In this document: piece by piece, positions 1-8,291 of the stretch
Numbering within the stretch: position 1 is the stretch's first letter
Layout: each line of letters opens with the position of its first letter
Assembly (NCBI RefSeq): GCF_022458865.1
Contig: NZ_JAJNMU010000005.1
Span: forward strand, 248,001 to 312,000
Reading direction: 5' to 3'
DNA length: 64,000 bases
Source: Paenibacillus periandrae
Lineage (GTDB): Bacteria > Bacillota > Bacilli > Paenibacillales > NBRC-103111
Position numbers and translations under genes: made by a program
Notes under the pieces: model-generated
The model's database searches: none
Seen by the model: only the letters and a program-made list of their open reading frames with translations
What the model was told of the DNA's origin: nothing

Positions 1-119
1 CTCCTTTTGATAAAAACTGAAAGGATATTGGTGGATCTACTCATACTGCTGAATCAGAATCGTTTCGATTCAAGTATCGCATCAAGATAAGGCTTGATGG
101 AGTCAAAACCGGACCATCT
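1..119. other. non-coding left edge with two hairpins
   Basis: No open frame fits this stretch. It holds two small inverted repeats: GAATCG/CGATTC around a 3-nt loop (57-71) and CATCAAG/CTTGATG around a 6-nt loop (80-99). On the minus strand the last bases of the window read AAAAGGAG, a good ribosome binding site, so another minus-strand gene probably starts just beyond the left edge. In PBSX-type operons this is where holin and lysin genes follow xkdX, but none is visible here. Confidence 0.5.
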
Positions 120-326
120 CTATACAACCGGTATTGTCGGTTCTTCTTGCTCGGATGACTTCTCCAGCTCCTGCAAGCGTCCACCAATAGCTTGCATAAG
201 GCCCGTAAGGATCTCTACTTCTTTACTGGGATGATACGCTGATAGGGCAGTAATCACTTCGCAAACCTCCTGTACCGGAGCTGCAGGGTTTACTACGATT
301 TCTAATTTAGGTTGGATAATTGCCAT
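120..326 (-). CDS. small hypothetical protein of the tail operon
   Basis: A 68-residue acidic protein with no motif I recognise; the C-terminal half is likely helical and ends in a Glu/Pro-rich tail (EQEEPTIPVV). The ATG has an AAGGA ribosome binding site about 8 bases upstream. It lies 32 bases downstream of the xkdX-like gene and is the last complete gene of the minus-strand tail operon in this window. Its place matches the end of the PBSX tail operon, just before host-lysis genes. Function unknown. Confidence 0.6.
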   Translation of the reverse strand: MAIIQPKLEIVVNPAAPVQEVCEVITALSAYHPSKEVEILTGLMQAIGGRLQELEKSSEQEEPTIPVV

Positions 327-358
327 TTTAAGTTCCTTCTCTCAATTGGATTGGTATT

Positions 359-490
359 TTAAGCTTGCTGTGGTACTGTTATAATCTTGCTGGCTTCCGT
401 CTGCGTAATAAATCCCTTTGAAATGTAAGTTTGGACCTTTTCTTCTGTAACTCGGTTCATAATCCACATGTTGAGCACAAATTCATACAT
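359..490 (-). CDS. xkdX: XkdX family phage tail protein
   Basis: A 43-residue protein, MYEFVLNMWIMNRVTEEKVQ at its start, followed by a short segment with KGFIT and TEAS. This is the typical XkdX pattern (W-x-x-x-R-x-T-x-E-x-V, then a G-F-I-T turn) found after the tail fibre genes of PBSX-like elements. The ATG is preceded by GGGAGGAAACAGCT, a strong ribosome binding site. XkdX proteins are short and of unknown role; the family marks the distal end of PBSX-type tail operons. The gene sits between two hypothetical tail genes. Confidence 0.75.
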   Translation of the reverse strand: MYEFVLNMWIMNRVTEEKVQTYISKGFITQTEASKIITVPQQA

Positions 491-507
491 AGCTGTTTCC
501 TCCCACT

Positions 508-1203
508 CTATGCCAAGTCCATAAGAAATAAAATAGCGCTCTCTGATGCCTGGAGGCGCTGTTTCAACTGTTCATTTTCAGATCGTATAGATTGCAGTAC
601 GTCGGCAAAATCAGGAACTGGGGGAGCCGGATTGCTTTCAGGCACGACCAGCAATTTTTTTTCATTGGAGCTACCAAATTCATGGCAAGTAAATTCTAAG
701 CGATACGTATTGGGCAATCCGAAGTTGAATACTTTGGTACCTTCTCCGTTTGTCAATGGAATATCCAAAGCTGTATTCGAAAGCCATCCTTCTGTCAATG
801 CAGCGTGTACAACTACGTAAATGGTTGAAATAAATGGCGGGGCTACAATCGTATAGGCAACCTCAGATTTGCTCTCCACTTCTTCTGCGCTAGCATCGAT
901 ACGTACCAAACAATTCAGGATAGCTGCCTCATCGGCGAAGGTTGCTCCATTGCTATACGCATCTCCATATATCATGGTGTGTATAGCCGCATCCCACGTT
1001 AAAGGCTCGACACTATAAGTGATCTCTAAATCATCCGCTAAATCGGTAATCTCGCGTTGCTCTGTTTCGGTAAAGCAGCCAACTTTATTTCCTTTTATTT
1101 GATAACTTGCGAATGCTTCAGGCAAATCATCAAAAATATTCAGTTTGATGAGCGTTTTGGCAAGTTGCGCATGTCCATTCGCCAATAATTTTACATACAG
1201 CAT
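508..1203 (-). CDS. hypothetical tail operon protein
   Basis: A 231-residue protein starting MLYVKLLANGHAQLAKTLIK. A longer frame runs up to 1293, but the ATG at 1203 has GGGGAGGATTACA directly upstream, and the longer form would overlap the preceding gene by 74 bases. The middle is beta-rich with many short hydrophobic stretches; the last 30 residues look like a short coiled coil (ENEQLKQRLQASESAILFLM). Its place after the fibre gene suggests an accessory fibre, collar or fibre-assembly protein, but I recognise no family. Confidence 0.65.
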   Translation of the reverse strand: MLYVKLLANGHAQLAKTLIKLNIFDDLPEAFASYQIKGNKVGCFTETEQREITDLADDLEITYSVEPLTWDAAIHTMIYGDAYSNGATFADEAAILNCLVRIDASAEEVESKSEVAYTIVAPPFISTIYVVVHAALTEGWLSNTALDIPLTNGEGTKVFNFGLPNTYRLEFTCHEFGSSNEKKLLVVPESNPAPPVPDFADVLQSIRSENEQLKQRLQASESAILFLMDLA

Positions 1204-1219
1204 TGTAATCCTCCCCTCT

Positions 1220-1849
1220 TTAGTGAACGACCCATTGATTAATTTTATAGTCCCAATACTGACAAAATACATACCATGACCAACTTGCGCCACCCAACGA
1301 TCCTACAGGAGCAAAAAGAAATTTGTTGATCGTCATTTCACCAAAGCTGGTTTCAACTGCATAATCCACACTAGTAGTCGTCACATAAGTACCTAAACCT
1401 GTATTGTAAAATCCATTCCCATTATCAACCCATAAGTACCAGGTCCGATTCAACACTGCGCTACTAGCTCCTGCAGCAAAGTTCAATACAAATCTTCCTG
1501 AGTAGGTACGGGCACGCGGTGTAGTCATTACATTTGGACTCGTATCCATCCAATAGCCACCGCCATAATAAATTCGCTCCGTACCGCCGAAACTATAACC
1601 CGGATAATTGTCACGATAGGATACATCCTCATAAGCAGCATACAAGTAGCTTTTGATTTCACGTACTCCAGCCGCCGTCATAACCCGTATTCCGGTATCA
1701 CCGGTACCAGGAGCAACCAAATTAAAAGCAGCTGCTGTAGTAGCAGTCTGAATGCGCAATGAAGATTGTGCTACATCAGCGACATCATATACGCGAACAA
1801 AACCTTCATGCAATTGGTTTTTTACCATGATCATTCCCCGGCGAGCCAT
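1220..1849 (-). CDS. hypothetical tail-associated structural protein
   Basis: A 209-residue protein, MARRGMIMVKNQLHEGFVRV at its start, rich in Tyr, Gly, Ser and Thr (for example repeated YGGG and TTTS patterns), with no signal peptide or membrane segment. This composition is typical of beta-structured fibre-tip or receptor-binding proteins. The start follows GGAAGGAGCGAAAACAT. It lies 18 bases after the long tail fibre gene and 16 bases before the next gene, so it is in the same transcript. No family recognised; a role at the fibre tip or in capping is inference from context and composition. Confidence 0.6.
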   Translation of the reverse strand: MARRGMIMVKNQLHEGFVRVYDVADVAQSSLRIQTATTAAAFNLVAPGTGDTGIRVMTAAGVREIKSYLYAAYEDVSYRDNYPGYSFGGTERIYYGGGYWMDTSPNVMTTPRARTYSGRFVLNFAAGASSAVLNRTWYLWVDNGNGFYNTGLGTYVTTTSVDYAVETSFGEMTINKFLFAPVGSLGGASWSWYVFCQYWDYKINQWVVH

Positions 1850-1867
1850 ATGTTTTCGCTCCTTCCT

Positions 1868-4204
1868 TTACAAATCGGATCTCATCCACATTTCACCAAC
1901 GGCAGCAGTGGGATCGGAGCCAGAATAAACGCGCAAGCCTTCTGCCTGCCGCGCGCGATCTACTTTGACGCCGTAGGTACTCCCTCCGTTGTAACCCACA
2001 AGGAGTCCGTAACTAACCTGCCAAGCGCTAGCGGAATTGACATTACCTCCGCCATAGCCACCGTCACTATTATCGACGAGCTTATGATTTGTTCCAAAAT
2101 TCCGCCAAGGAATACCGATTGCTAACCCCACTGCATTGCTGTGTGTAGTTGAGTCAAAAATGTTTTTACTATTTATCAGCGGCGTAACAACATTCGTTGA
2201 TTGCAACTCACCCAAAGCAACGGTTGCATAACTCCCTGCAGTATTATAAAATTGGAATCCATTAAACCCAGAGTACCCCAACACAATTGATCCACCAAAA
2301 TTAGCATTGTACATGCCTATAGTTGAGGGATTAGCCGTGGAGTTGTATACCGAAAAGGTTGCGTTGTTATAAGCCCAATTGTTATCTGCTCTTTGGGCCA
2401 ATGCTCCATTATAGCCTATAGAAAAAGTTTTGGTAGGCGCAGAGCCTACATAGAATTCGAATGAACCGATAGAACCAGCTCCGCTAGATTTAAACCACAT
2501 ATTACTACCTTGGCCTACACCGATTCTGCCATCATAATTAGCACCAACGCTATCGAATAATATAACTTTATCCCCGTTGGAATTGACGTGAAAGCCTCCA
2601 GGTGGAGCGAATCCGCCGTTTTGAAATGTGATAACTTTCCTAGTGGAAGAATCAGCATCATTCACAGATGGCTTCCCGAGCCAGAGACCGTTGGATTGGA
2701 AATTGGCATATTGCATATATGCACCTGTAGCATCAACTCTGCCGCCGATCGAAACTCTGGCATCATTGTCATAATTTGCATTCGAAGCTGCAGCGAACAA
2801 AGCTAACTCTCTGCCTGCTATCCCAGACATGTCGATACCAAGTCCAAGTCTGACACCCGCACTTTTATATATATAGAGCCTTTGTCCGCTTCCTGCACCT
2901 AAATCTAAAGTTGCCTGCGGATCCGTCGTTCCGATACCTATTCGGCCACTCATATCAATTCGCATTTTTTCCGTATACGTTCCGCCAGTTCCATCACTCC
3001 GGGTGTAAAAGGAGATAGCTCCACCACGGGCATTGGCTGTAGCGGAGTTACTATCTGTATAACCCACAATACCGCTTAACCTTTTTTCACTCGCTGTATT
3101 GCTGGAATCAGAAAAATATACTTGGCCAGCCATTACATTGGCGGCGTCGGCCACTGTCCCCTGCGCAAGCTCGATAATAGCGGAATCTGTAATACCTTTC
3201 ACCGAGAAGATACGTCGAGCTGTTGGCGATGTTCCAGCAGTACTGATCCCATCTATGGATCCGAGGAACATGTTAGAATTGCTGTCAATTGTCAAACCTA
3301 AACCAGCTATACTAAATACAGTTCCAACATTAATTCGGAATTTATTGGCGGCATTAACCCCCCATGCCCACCACTGATCAGTACTCGCGGCGCTTTTGGA
3401 AGCCACAATATTCAGAGCATCTTTCGAAGAACCTTTCGGACTCATTTGGGTAAGTCTAGCTTGTCCGCCAGTCGAATCTTTGATGTGGAGCGTAGCATCA
3501 TTGGGAGTATTGTCATCAGCTAAAGAGAGCGAGTTATAAAAACGACCATGACCACCACTATCGATGACGAATCTCCTCCCGGCGACGTCATCCCAAATAC
3601 CAAAGTTTCCAGCACCAAGACCGGATGAGCCTGATCCCGAAGATAATAAATAGGTCCTCCCGCCAGCTCCTGTATTGGCGAACCTCACCGCAGCATCATC
3701 ACCACTTTTGTTGACGTTTACTCCTGCAAACGTTGGACTATCCGTTGTTTTAACGCTTTGATTCAAACGGTATCCATTCACCATGTCCGCATTCAGGTTA
3801 TCCACCTGCGTGGTGCTTGCCACCACGAACGGTGCTGCACCCGTCGCTACGGTAGAAATCAGTTTGGGCACCGTCAATGTGCCCGTCATCGTATCGCCGT
3901 CACGCTTAACTGCATTCTCCAGTGTGGTGCGTGGTGCCGTTAGCGCGCTTGGTTTGCCTGTGACACCCTTAACCAGTGTGAATAGGCTGGACAACAAGGG
4001 CGTGATTTTTCCTGTAAACGCAGGCGTAACGTTATCTGTTGCCGTCCGGTTGCCGATCAAGTCATCGTTCAACATACCGGAACCAAACCTTGCATCAATC
4101 TTGTCCCAGTTTTCATTTAACATGGTTTCTATGTTAAATGTATCTCCACCATCGGTCGTGGGATTCTTTTTATATAAATCAATATTAGGTGTATTGCTTG
4201 GCAT
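1868..4204 (-). CDS. phage tail fibre protein
   Basis: A 778-residue protein beginning MPSNTPNIDLYKKNPTTDGG, with NENWDKIDARFG shortly after; this N-terminus is characteristic of tail fibre proteins that attach to the baseplate in Paenibacillus and Bacillus phages. The remainder is Gly/Ser/Asn/Thr-rich with fibre-like segments (KMRIDMSGRIGIGTTDPQAT about residue 420), as in trimeric beta-helical fibres. I do not see the catalytic S74 chaperone domain at the C-terminus. By position it is the receptor-binding fibre (XkdV-equivalent) and would set the target range of the particle. It directly follows the XkdU-like gene. Confidence 0.8.
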   Translation of the reverse strand: MPSNTPNIDLYKKNPTTDGGDTFNIETMLNENWDKIDARFGSGMLNDDLIGNRTATDNVTPAFTGKITPLLSSLFTLVKGVTGKPSALTAPRTTLENAVKRDGDTMTGTLTVPKLISTVATGAAPFVVASTTQVDNLNADMVNGYRLNQSVKTTDSPTFAGVNVNKSGDDAAVRFANTGAGGRTYLLSSGSGSSGLGAGNFGIWDDVAGRRFVIDSGGHGRFYNSLSLADDNTPNDATLHIKDSTGGQARLTQMSPKGSSKDALNIVASKSAASTDQWWAWGVNAANKFRINVGTVFSIAGLGLTIDSNSNMFLGSIDGISTAGTSPTARRIFSVKGITDSAIIELAQGTVADAANVMAGQVYFSDSSNTASEKRLSGIVGYTDSNSATANARGGAISFYTRSDGTGGTYTEKMRIDMSGRIGIGTTDPQATLDLGAGSGQRLYIYKSAGVRLGLGIDMSGIAGRELALFAAASNANYDNDARVSIGGRVDATGAYMQYANFQSNGLWLGKPSVNDADSSTRKVITFQNGGFAPPGGFHVNSNGDKVILFDSVGANYDGRIGVGQGSNMWFKSSGAGSIGSFEFYVGSAPTKTFSIGYNGALAQRADNNWAYNNATFSVYNSTANPSTIGMYNANFGGSIVLGYSGFNGFQFYNTAGSYATVALGELQSTNVVTPLINSKNIFDSTTHSNAVGLAIGIPWRNFGTNHKLVDNSDGGYGGGNVNSASAWQVSYGLLVGYNGGSTYGVKVDRARQAEGLRVYSGSDPTAAVGEMWMRSDL

Positions 4205-4222
4205 AAGTCACCGTCCTCTCTA

Positions 4223-4786
4223 TTAAATAAATGGGGCAAAATCAGTTAACCGATGTACCTCAATTTCCGAAAGAGTCATGGCTTCCACTTCATTGCTGAA
4301 CAAATAACGGAATAGGTACACAACGTCCATATGTGCCGGCTTGATTCTCTCGATTGCCGCTTTCAGGTCATTGAGATTAGCAGGAATACCCAACGTAGAG
4401 ACGAACTTGACTGTAAACTGGTGCATGGCTGGCTGCTGGGTAACTTCAATTTCCCCATTAATATAAGCTGCCGCTACTTTTCCCATCAATTGCTCCGTTA
4501 CCGTCCCTGTCCCGCGTATTCGAGCACGTATGACAGATCTGCGCTGATCGTCAGGCTGTCCAGATTGTGGAACGATGTCGAACTCCGACTCCCACCGATC
4601 CAACCCCCACGTTGCCGTTTCCACAAAAAACTGATTGAGAACATCGCCCACATCAGCTGTTAGGTGATCGAATTCTTTCCCTTCTGATTCCATCACAACG
4701 CGTGTTTCACGAACCTTTTCATAATAAGAAGGAAGAAGATCAAGCATTCGCTGGCCAGCTGCCGAGACAATCGTAAACTCACTCAT
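4223..4786 (-). CDS. XkdU/YmfQ-like baseplate protein (DUF2313)
   Basis: A 187-residue protein with the DUF2313 pattern: an N-terminal MLDLLPSYYEKVRETR, a central TWGLDRWE segment, then QRRSVIRARIRGTGT and a C-terminal IKPAHMDVVYLF. In PBSX and Mu-like tails this family follows the gp47/BaseplateJ protein and completes the baseplate wedge or connects fibres. It overlaps the end of the upstream baseplate J gene by 8 bases, which indicates translational coupling. Length agrees with the family (about 190 residues). Confidence 0.85.
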   Translation of the reverse strand: MSEFTIVSAAGQRMLDLLPSYYEKVRETRVVMESEGKEFDHLTADVGDVLNQFFVETATWGLDRWESEFDIVPQSGQPDDQRRSVIRARIRGTGTVTEQLMGKVAAAYINGEIEVTQQPAMHQFTVKFVSTLGIPANLNDLKAAIERIKPAHMDVVYLFRYLFSNEVEAMTLSEIEVHRLTDFAPFI

Positions 4787-5846
4787 CCAGCATCACCGTA
4801 CCTTTTACGGCTACTTCACCCAGATGTATAGAGATGTTAGATGTCCCGCCATTAACCAGAAGGTTTGAATAGTCCTGCACACCGGCTGTATCCAGCAGCA
4901 GTGCACCAATACGCACATATTTAACAGAAGGGTCAATCCCAAAGGTTAGACTCTTCAGGTAAGCTGTTAAATCAGCTCCAAAATCAGCGGCCACCTGCGA
5001 AAGTGTACGGGTGCCGTTGAGTACAACCTCGGCCGTTACATCAATATCAATGCCGGTTGCTGCTACTACCGTCACCGCAGCTCCGATCGGTGCCTTGCCC
5101 TCCCCCATCCCTGCTTCCGGCGAGATGTAGTTCTGGACCTCCTCAACCAGCTGAATAGAGGCAGGCTGCTGATCGGCATCAATCACATACAGCTTAACCG
5201 TACCCGGACCATCCCATAAGGGCTTAACCGCAGCATCTCCTACACCAGCTACCTGCAACGCCCAATTCCGGTAATCAGCCTTATTGCCGCTTGTTGACGG
5301 TTCCCGAACGGTAGTCAAATATTCCTTGCGCAGCTCTTCATCTGTTTGAATGTCTGTACCCGGAATAAGGAGCTCTGTAATGGTAACGGCAGCCAAACCG
5401 GATATATAATCAATTGGCAGCAGCGCACCTGTAACCGCATTTCCGACGGAGCCCGCCAATTCACATTGCAATTGGAATTGTCCTGCCGTGATTTTTTCGG
5501 TTACAACAAAATTCAGCTTGCCAGCCGAGTATCGACTCCCTAAAGGGACATCAAAAGGACTCCCATTACCATTAACAAATAAACCCTTATGAACCGCCTT
5601 CGCCGCTGGTCTTCGGGTAACACCATAGTCGGCAGTTCTTAGATCAAGGTACATACCGGTAGCCGTTTGTGCAGAAGCCTGACGTAGATTGATATCCAGC
5701 TCGATATACATATTAGCCAGCTCCACAGCAGCCGGTGCCAATGCGGTATACACAATACTTCCCTCGCGCTTATCTACATCAGAGGGCACAACCGCGAGCA
5801 TACGCGCCATAATTGCAGGGAAAGATTGATTTTCATACAAGTGCAT
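4779..5846 (-). CDS. xkdT: baseplate J/gp47 family protein (XkdT-like)
   Basis: A 355-residue protein of the Baseplate_J family. Typical elements are the N-terminal VDKREGSIVYTALAPAAVEL, LRTADYGVTRRPAA, then GTDIQTDEELRKEYL, KADYRNWALQVAGVGDA and a C-terminal domain with DPSVKYVRIGALLLDTAGV. It forms the wedge that joins the tail hub to the fibres. The start ATG overlaps the end of the XkdS-like gene by 14 bases, and its own end overlaps the XkdU-like gene. All baseplate genes here are packed this way, as in PBSX. Confidence 0.92.
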   Translation of the reverse strand: MHLYENQSFPAIMARMLAVVPSDVDKREGSIVYTALAPAAVELANMYIELDINLRQASAQTATGMYLDLRTADYGVTRRPAAKAVHKGLFVNGNGSPFDVPLGSRYSAGKLNFVVTEKITAGQFQLQCELAGSVGNAVTGALLPIDYISGLAAVTITELLIPGTDIQTDEELRKEYLTTVREPSTSGNKADYRNWALQVAGVGDAAVKPLWDGPGTVKLYVIDADQQPASIQLVEEVQNYISPEAGMGEGKAPIGAAVTVVAATGIDIDVTAEVVLNGTRTLSQVAADFGADLTAYLKSLTFGIDPSVKYVRIGALLLDTAGVQDYSNLLVNGGTSNISIHLGEVAVKGTVMLDE

Positions 5847-6243
5847 TCACCTCTTTCGAAACACGAAAATTGCCTTGCTTGCTGACTACTGTGAAGGTTA
5901 CTACAGCCTCATCGCCCTTAATTAACACCTGCCAGTCCTGAACATCGCGTATTCGATCATCCTGCATGAGTGCCTCCCGAATCAGGCGAGTGATCCTCGA
6001 CTCAAAAAATAGAGAGTCGTTATCTGTCCTATTGCTATTTTCAAAGCCATAATTTGTACTATAGATCAGATGCTCGAATCTCTCCGTCTGCAGAATTTGA
6101 TAGACTGTCTGCTGGATCGACTCTAATCCATCGATCATACCCATGATGCGGCCTGTCGCCACATCAAGCCTGTAGGTTCGGCTCGGCTGCTGTACGACCT
6201 TCGTAACCTTTGCTGTGGGCAACTGACCGCCCTGTGGAATCAT
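5833..6243 (-). CDS. xkdS: DUF2634 baseplate protein (XkdS-like)
   Basis: A 136-residue protein with the DUF2634 features: SRTYRLDVATGRIMGMIDGL, then a YSTNYGFE segment and a C-terminal FRVSKEVNALV. It corresponds to XkdS of PBSX and to gpW/gp25-like baseplate wedge proteins. Its start overlaps the end of the XkdR-like gene by 4 bases (ATGA). Role: structural part of the contractile tail baseplate. Confidence 0.88.
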   Translation of the reverse strand: MIPQGGQLPTAKVTKVVQQPSRTYRLDVATGRIMGMIDGLESIQQTVYQILQTERFEHLIYSTNYGFENSNRTDNDSLFFESRITRLIREALMQDDRIRDVQDWQVLIKGDEAVVTFTVVSKQGNFRVSKEVNALV

Positions 6244-6608
6244 GGCTGCACCACCCGATCCAGGACAATAAATTGCTGTCCTCCCTGCATCCTGACCAGC
6301 AGCACCTTATCCCCTGCTTCCAAACCACGTCGAATAACAATGGGCTCCATCAGTGCCGTGTCTGTACTTCGCGTTCCATCGCCACCAGCGCCTGCATCCT
6401 GATAGCTATGCTGATGATTCAATTCAATCGTGAACGCCGTCAGACTTTCCGGGATAATTAAAAAATCCTCCGATAACGTGAAACGCTGGTCCACGTTCAC
6501 TTCAAGAGGATTAGAGCTCGTAACATTTCCGAACAGAATATTGACCGGATTGCCTGCCTCAACCGCACCCGATCCCGCCTGCTTAATAATATTCAGTATT
6601 CGATCCAT
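6240..6608 (-). CDS. xkdR: DUF2577 protein (XkdR-like)
   Basis: A 122-residue protein of the DUF2577 type: N-terminal MDRILNIIKQAGSGAVEAGN, a central LTLSEDF-like segment with HQHSY, then RGLEAGDKVLLVRMQGGQQF. XkdR sits between the hub protein XkdQ and XkdS in PBSX. I place the start at the ATG overlapping the preceding stop (TGATG), with AAGGTG five bases upstream; a TTG one codon earlier is an alternative. Probably a small OB-fold spike or hub component; this role is inferred from position. Confidence 0.85.
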   Translation of the reverse strand: MDRILNIIKQAGSGAVEAGNPVNILFGNVTSSNPLEVNVDQRFTLSEDFLIIPESLTAFTIELNHQHSYQDAGAGGDGTRSTDTALMEPIVIRRGLEAGDKVLLVRMQGGQQFIVLDRVVQP

Positions 6609-7573
6609 CAAAACACCTTCATTTCCAGCGACATGGTGTGATCATCACCATCAAATTTGTGTACACATTCCTCTACCAACATAAACTGCGATAAGCCTAG
6701 TGATTCAATAAATACAGGAGCCAGACAGCCTGCGCGAACGCGGACATTTCCGATTTCCTCAATACTAAGCGTTTTCTGCTCACGGTTCTTAAGCTTCAGC
6801 AAATTGGACAGACGTTCATTGATCTGCGCCTCGTTCAAGCCATCATCGACTTTTTGATGAAGCTGCAGGCGCCCCCATTTGGCAATGTTTCCGGGATCTT
6901 CCAATCCACGCACGCGGTCCTCCGGATCTTTGCCAGCCCGTACCAGCTCGATCCGATTGTACGTTTCGTTATCAATGGAGCGGCTGAAGGAATAGTCCGT
7001 CATTAGGCCCCCCTCGCCAAGCGAAAAATCAAGCAGCATCGTCGTCACATCCCGCAGAGCCACTTGGCCAAAATCATCAAACAAGACATAGATACGACCT
7101 GTGGAGATCAGGGTTAAATCCAATGCCTTACAAATCATATCCATCAGCTTGGTGTTATCCTCCGCCATTGTAGGAATGACATAAGCGGACTCATCCAGTT
7201 GCCCTGTCTTCAGGTTATATTTTCGTGCGATCATTTGAACAATTTCCGTGGCAGTCCTGGCTGAAAAAATAAGGGTATCATTAAACAGCAAATATCGGAG
7301 CTGGTCATAGGCTGTGACCTTCACATCCTCATCCTGCCCGCTATCGATTTTAAAAACGTATCCGTAGAATACGTTCATGCCATCTTTACGAACGCGGACG
7401 ATATCCCCGTTTTCTATATGAAAGTCTTCATTCTGGTAAAGGCCTCCCTTAACAAAGGTAAAGTCAAGACTGCCCGCTTTACCGATTCGGCTTGTTTTCC
7501 AGGTGACATTCGAGACCAGATCGGCAATATCCCATATGTTTCCGTTTTTATTATCAATCATCACCTCAAGCAT
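6608..7573 (-). CDS. xkdQ: tail hub protein, gpD/gp27-like (XkdQ)
   Basis: A 321-residue protein like XkdQ/YqbQ of PBSX-type elements, related to the phage late control protein D hub. Recognisable parts are NIWDIADLVSNVTWKTSR near the N-terminus, VRVRKDGMNVFYGYVFKIDS, a central YDQLRYLLFNDTL, and NETYNRIELVRAGKD. The hub joins the tube to the spike. ATG with GGAGGAGAAGCCG upstream. It overlaps the LysM protein gene by 8 bases. Confidence 0.9.
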   Translation of the reverse strand: MLEVMIDNKNGNIWDIADLVSNVTWKTSRIGKAGSLDFTFVKGGLYQNEDFHIENGDIVRVRKDGMNVFYGYVFKIDSGQDEDVKVTAYDQLRYLLFNDTLIFSARTATEIVQMIARKYNLKTGQLDESAYVIPTMAEDNTKLMDMICKALDLTLISTGRIYVLFDDFGQVALRDVTTMLLDFSLGEGGLMTDYSFSRSIDNETYNRIELVRAGKDPEDRVRGLEDPGNIAKWGRLQLHQKVDDGLNEAQINERLSNLLKLKNREQKTLSIEEIGNVRVRAGCLAPVFIESLGLSQFMLVEECVHKFDGDDHTMSLEMKVF

Positions 7574-8291
7574 CGGCTTCTCCTCCAGGTATTTTAAGTA
7601 CGAGTCCTATCGGCAGCCTCCTTAAATCGGCATCGGGAATACCGTTATATTCCTGTATCTCCGGATATCTCGAACCATCGCCCCATACTCGTTGTGCAGC
7701 ACTCCATAACCCTTCACCTTTCCTTAATGCATATGTGTCGGGGATTTCCCGTTCATCCGGACGCGGAGGGTCATCACTCTGCAGTTGAACACTATCCTCC
7801 TGCTCTGAAGATGTACCCGTGCTATCCGCTTTCGGGACAATCGTGACCTTCTTGGCTGCATAAAAGGTGTACTTTTTGAGTGATAGCTCGTATTGTATAT
7901 CTCCTGGAGAGCCTGCTTCTTCCTTCCACTCGAAGCGTTCAATACTCATCGGCATATCAATGACATAGGTACTGCTGACAGCATGAAACCGGATAGGTCG
8001 CTTTCTTTCTCGCCATTGCCTGATTTTCTCCAGATAATGCTGCGGCTCCAGACGCTCGTCCTCTTTTACAATCACAAATGGATAACGATGCGCGGGGAAT
8101 ATCCCAGAGAAGCTTATTTCAGTCAGCTTGGGCGCTTTAATCACATTAATTTCGCCCAATCCCGCTACTGTATAAGACTTGCCATCACCGCTTTCCTTAA
8201 TCTCAATCGTATCGGGATTAACTGGGATCAAAAAAGAGTCGGCGTAGTTGCTAAAGCTGAGTTCAATCCCATATCCTCCAGCCGTTATCAT
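7566..8291 (-). CDS. xkdP: LysM domain tail protein (XkdP-like)
   Basis: A 241-residue protein with an N-terminal tail-protein domain (YADSFLIPVNPDTIEI, RKRPIRFHAVSSTYVIDMPM) and a C-terminal LysM domain at about residues 187-236 (YALRKGEGLWSAAQRVWGDG, then IPDADLRRLPIGLVLKIPGG). This is the XkdP/YqbP arrangement. LysM binds peptidoglycan, which fits a protein near the tail tip. It overlaps the tape measure gene by 4 bases. The segment between the domains is a charged, Ser/Glu-rich linker. Confidence 0.9.
   Translation of the reverse strand: MITAGGYGIELSFSNYADSFLIPVNPDTIEIKESGDGKSYTVAGLGEINVIKAPKLTEISFSGIFPAHRYPFVIVKEDERLEPQHYLEKIRQWRERKRPIRFHAVSSTYVIDMPMSIERFEWKEEAGSPGDIQYELSLKKYTFYAAKKVTIVPKADSTGTSSEQEDSVQLQSDDPPRPDEREIPDTYALRKGEGLWSAAQRVWGDGSRYPEIQEYNGIPDADLRRLPIGLVLKIPGGEADA

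Noticed and set aside
1766..4226. Plus-strand frames opposite the tail fibre gene
   Set aside because: Composition follows the complementary strand of a Gly/Ser-rich gene; no ribosome sites and no domain.
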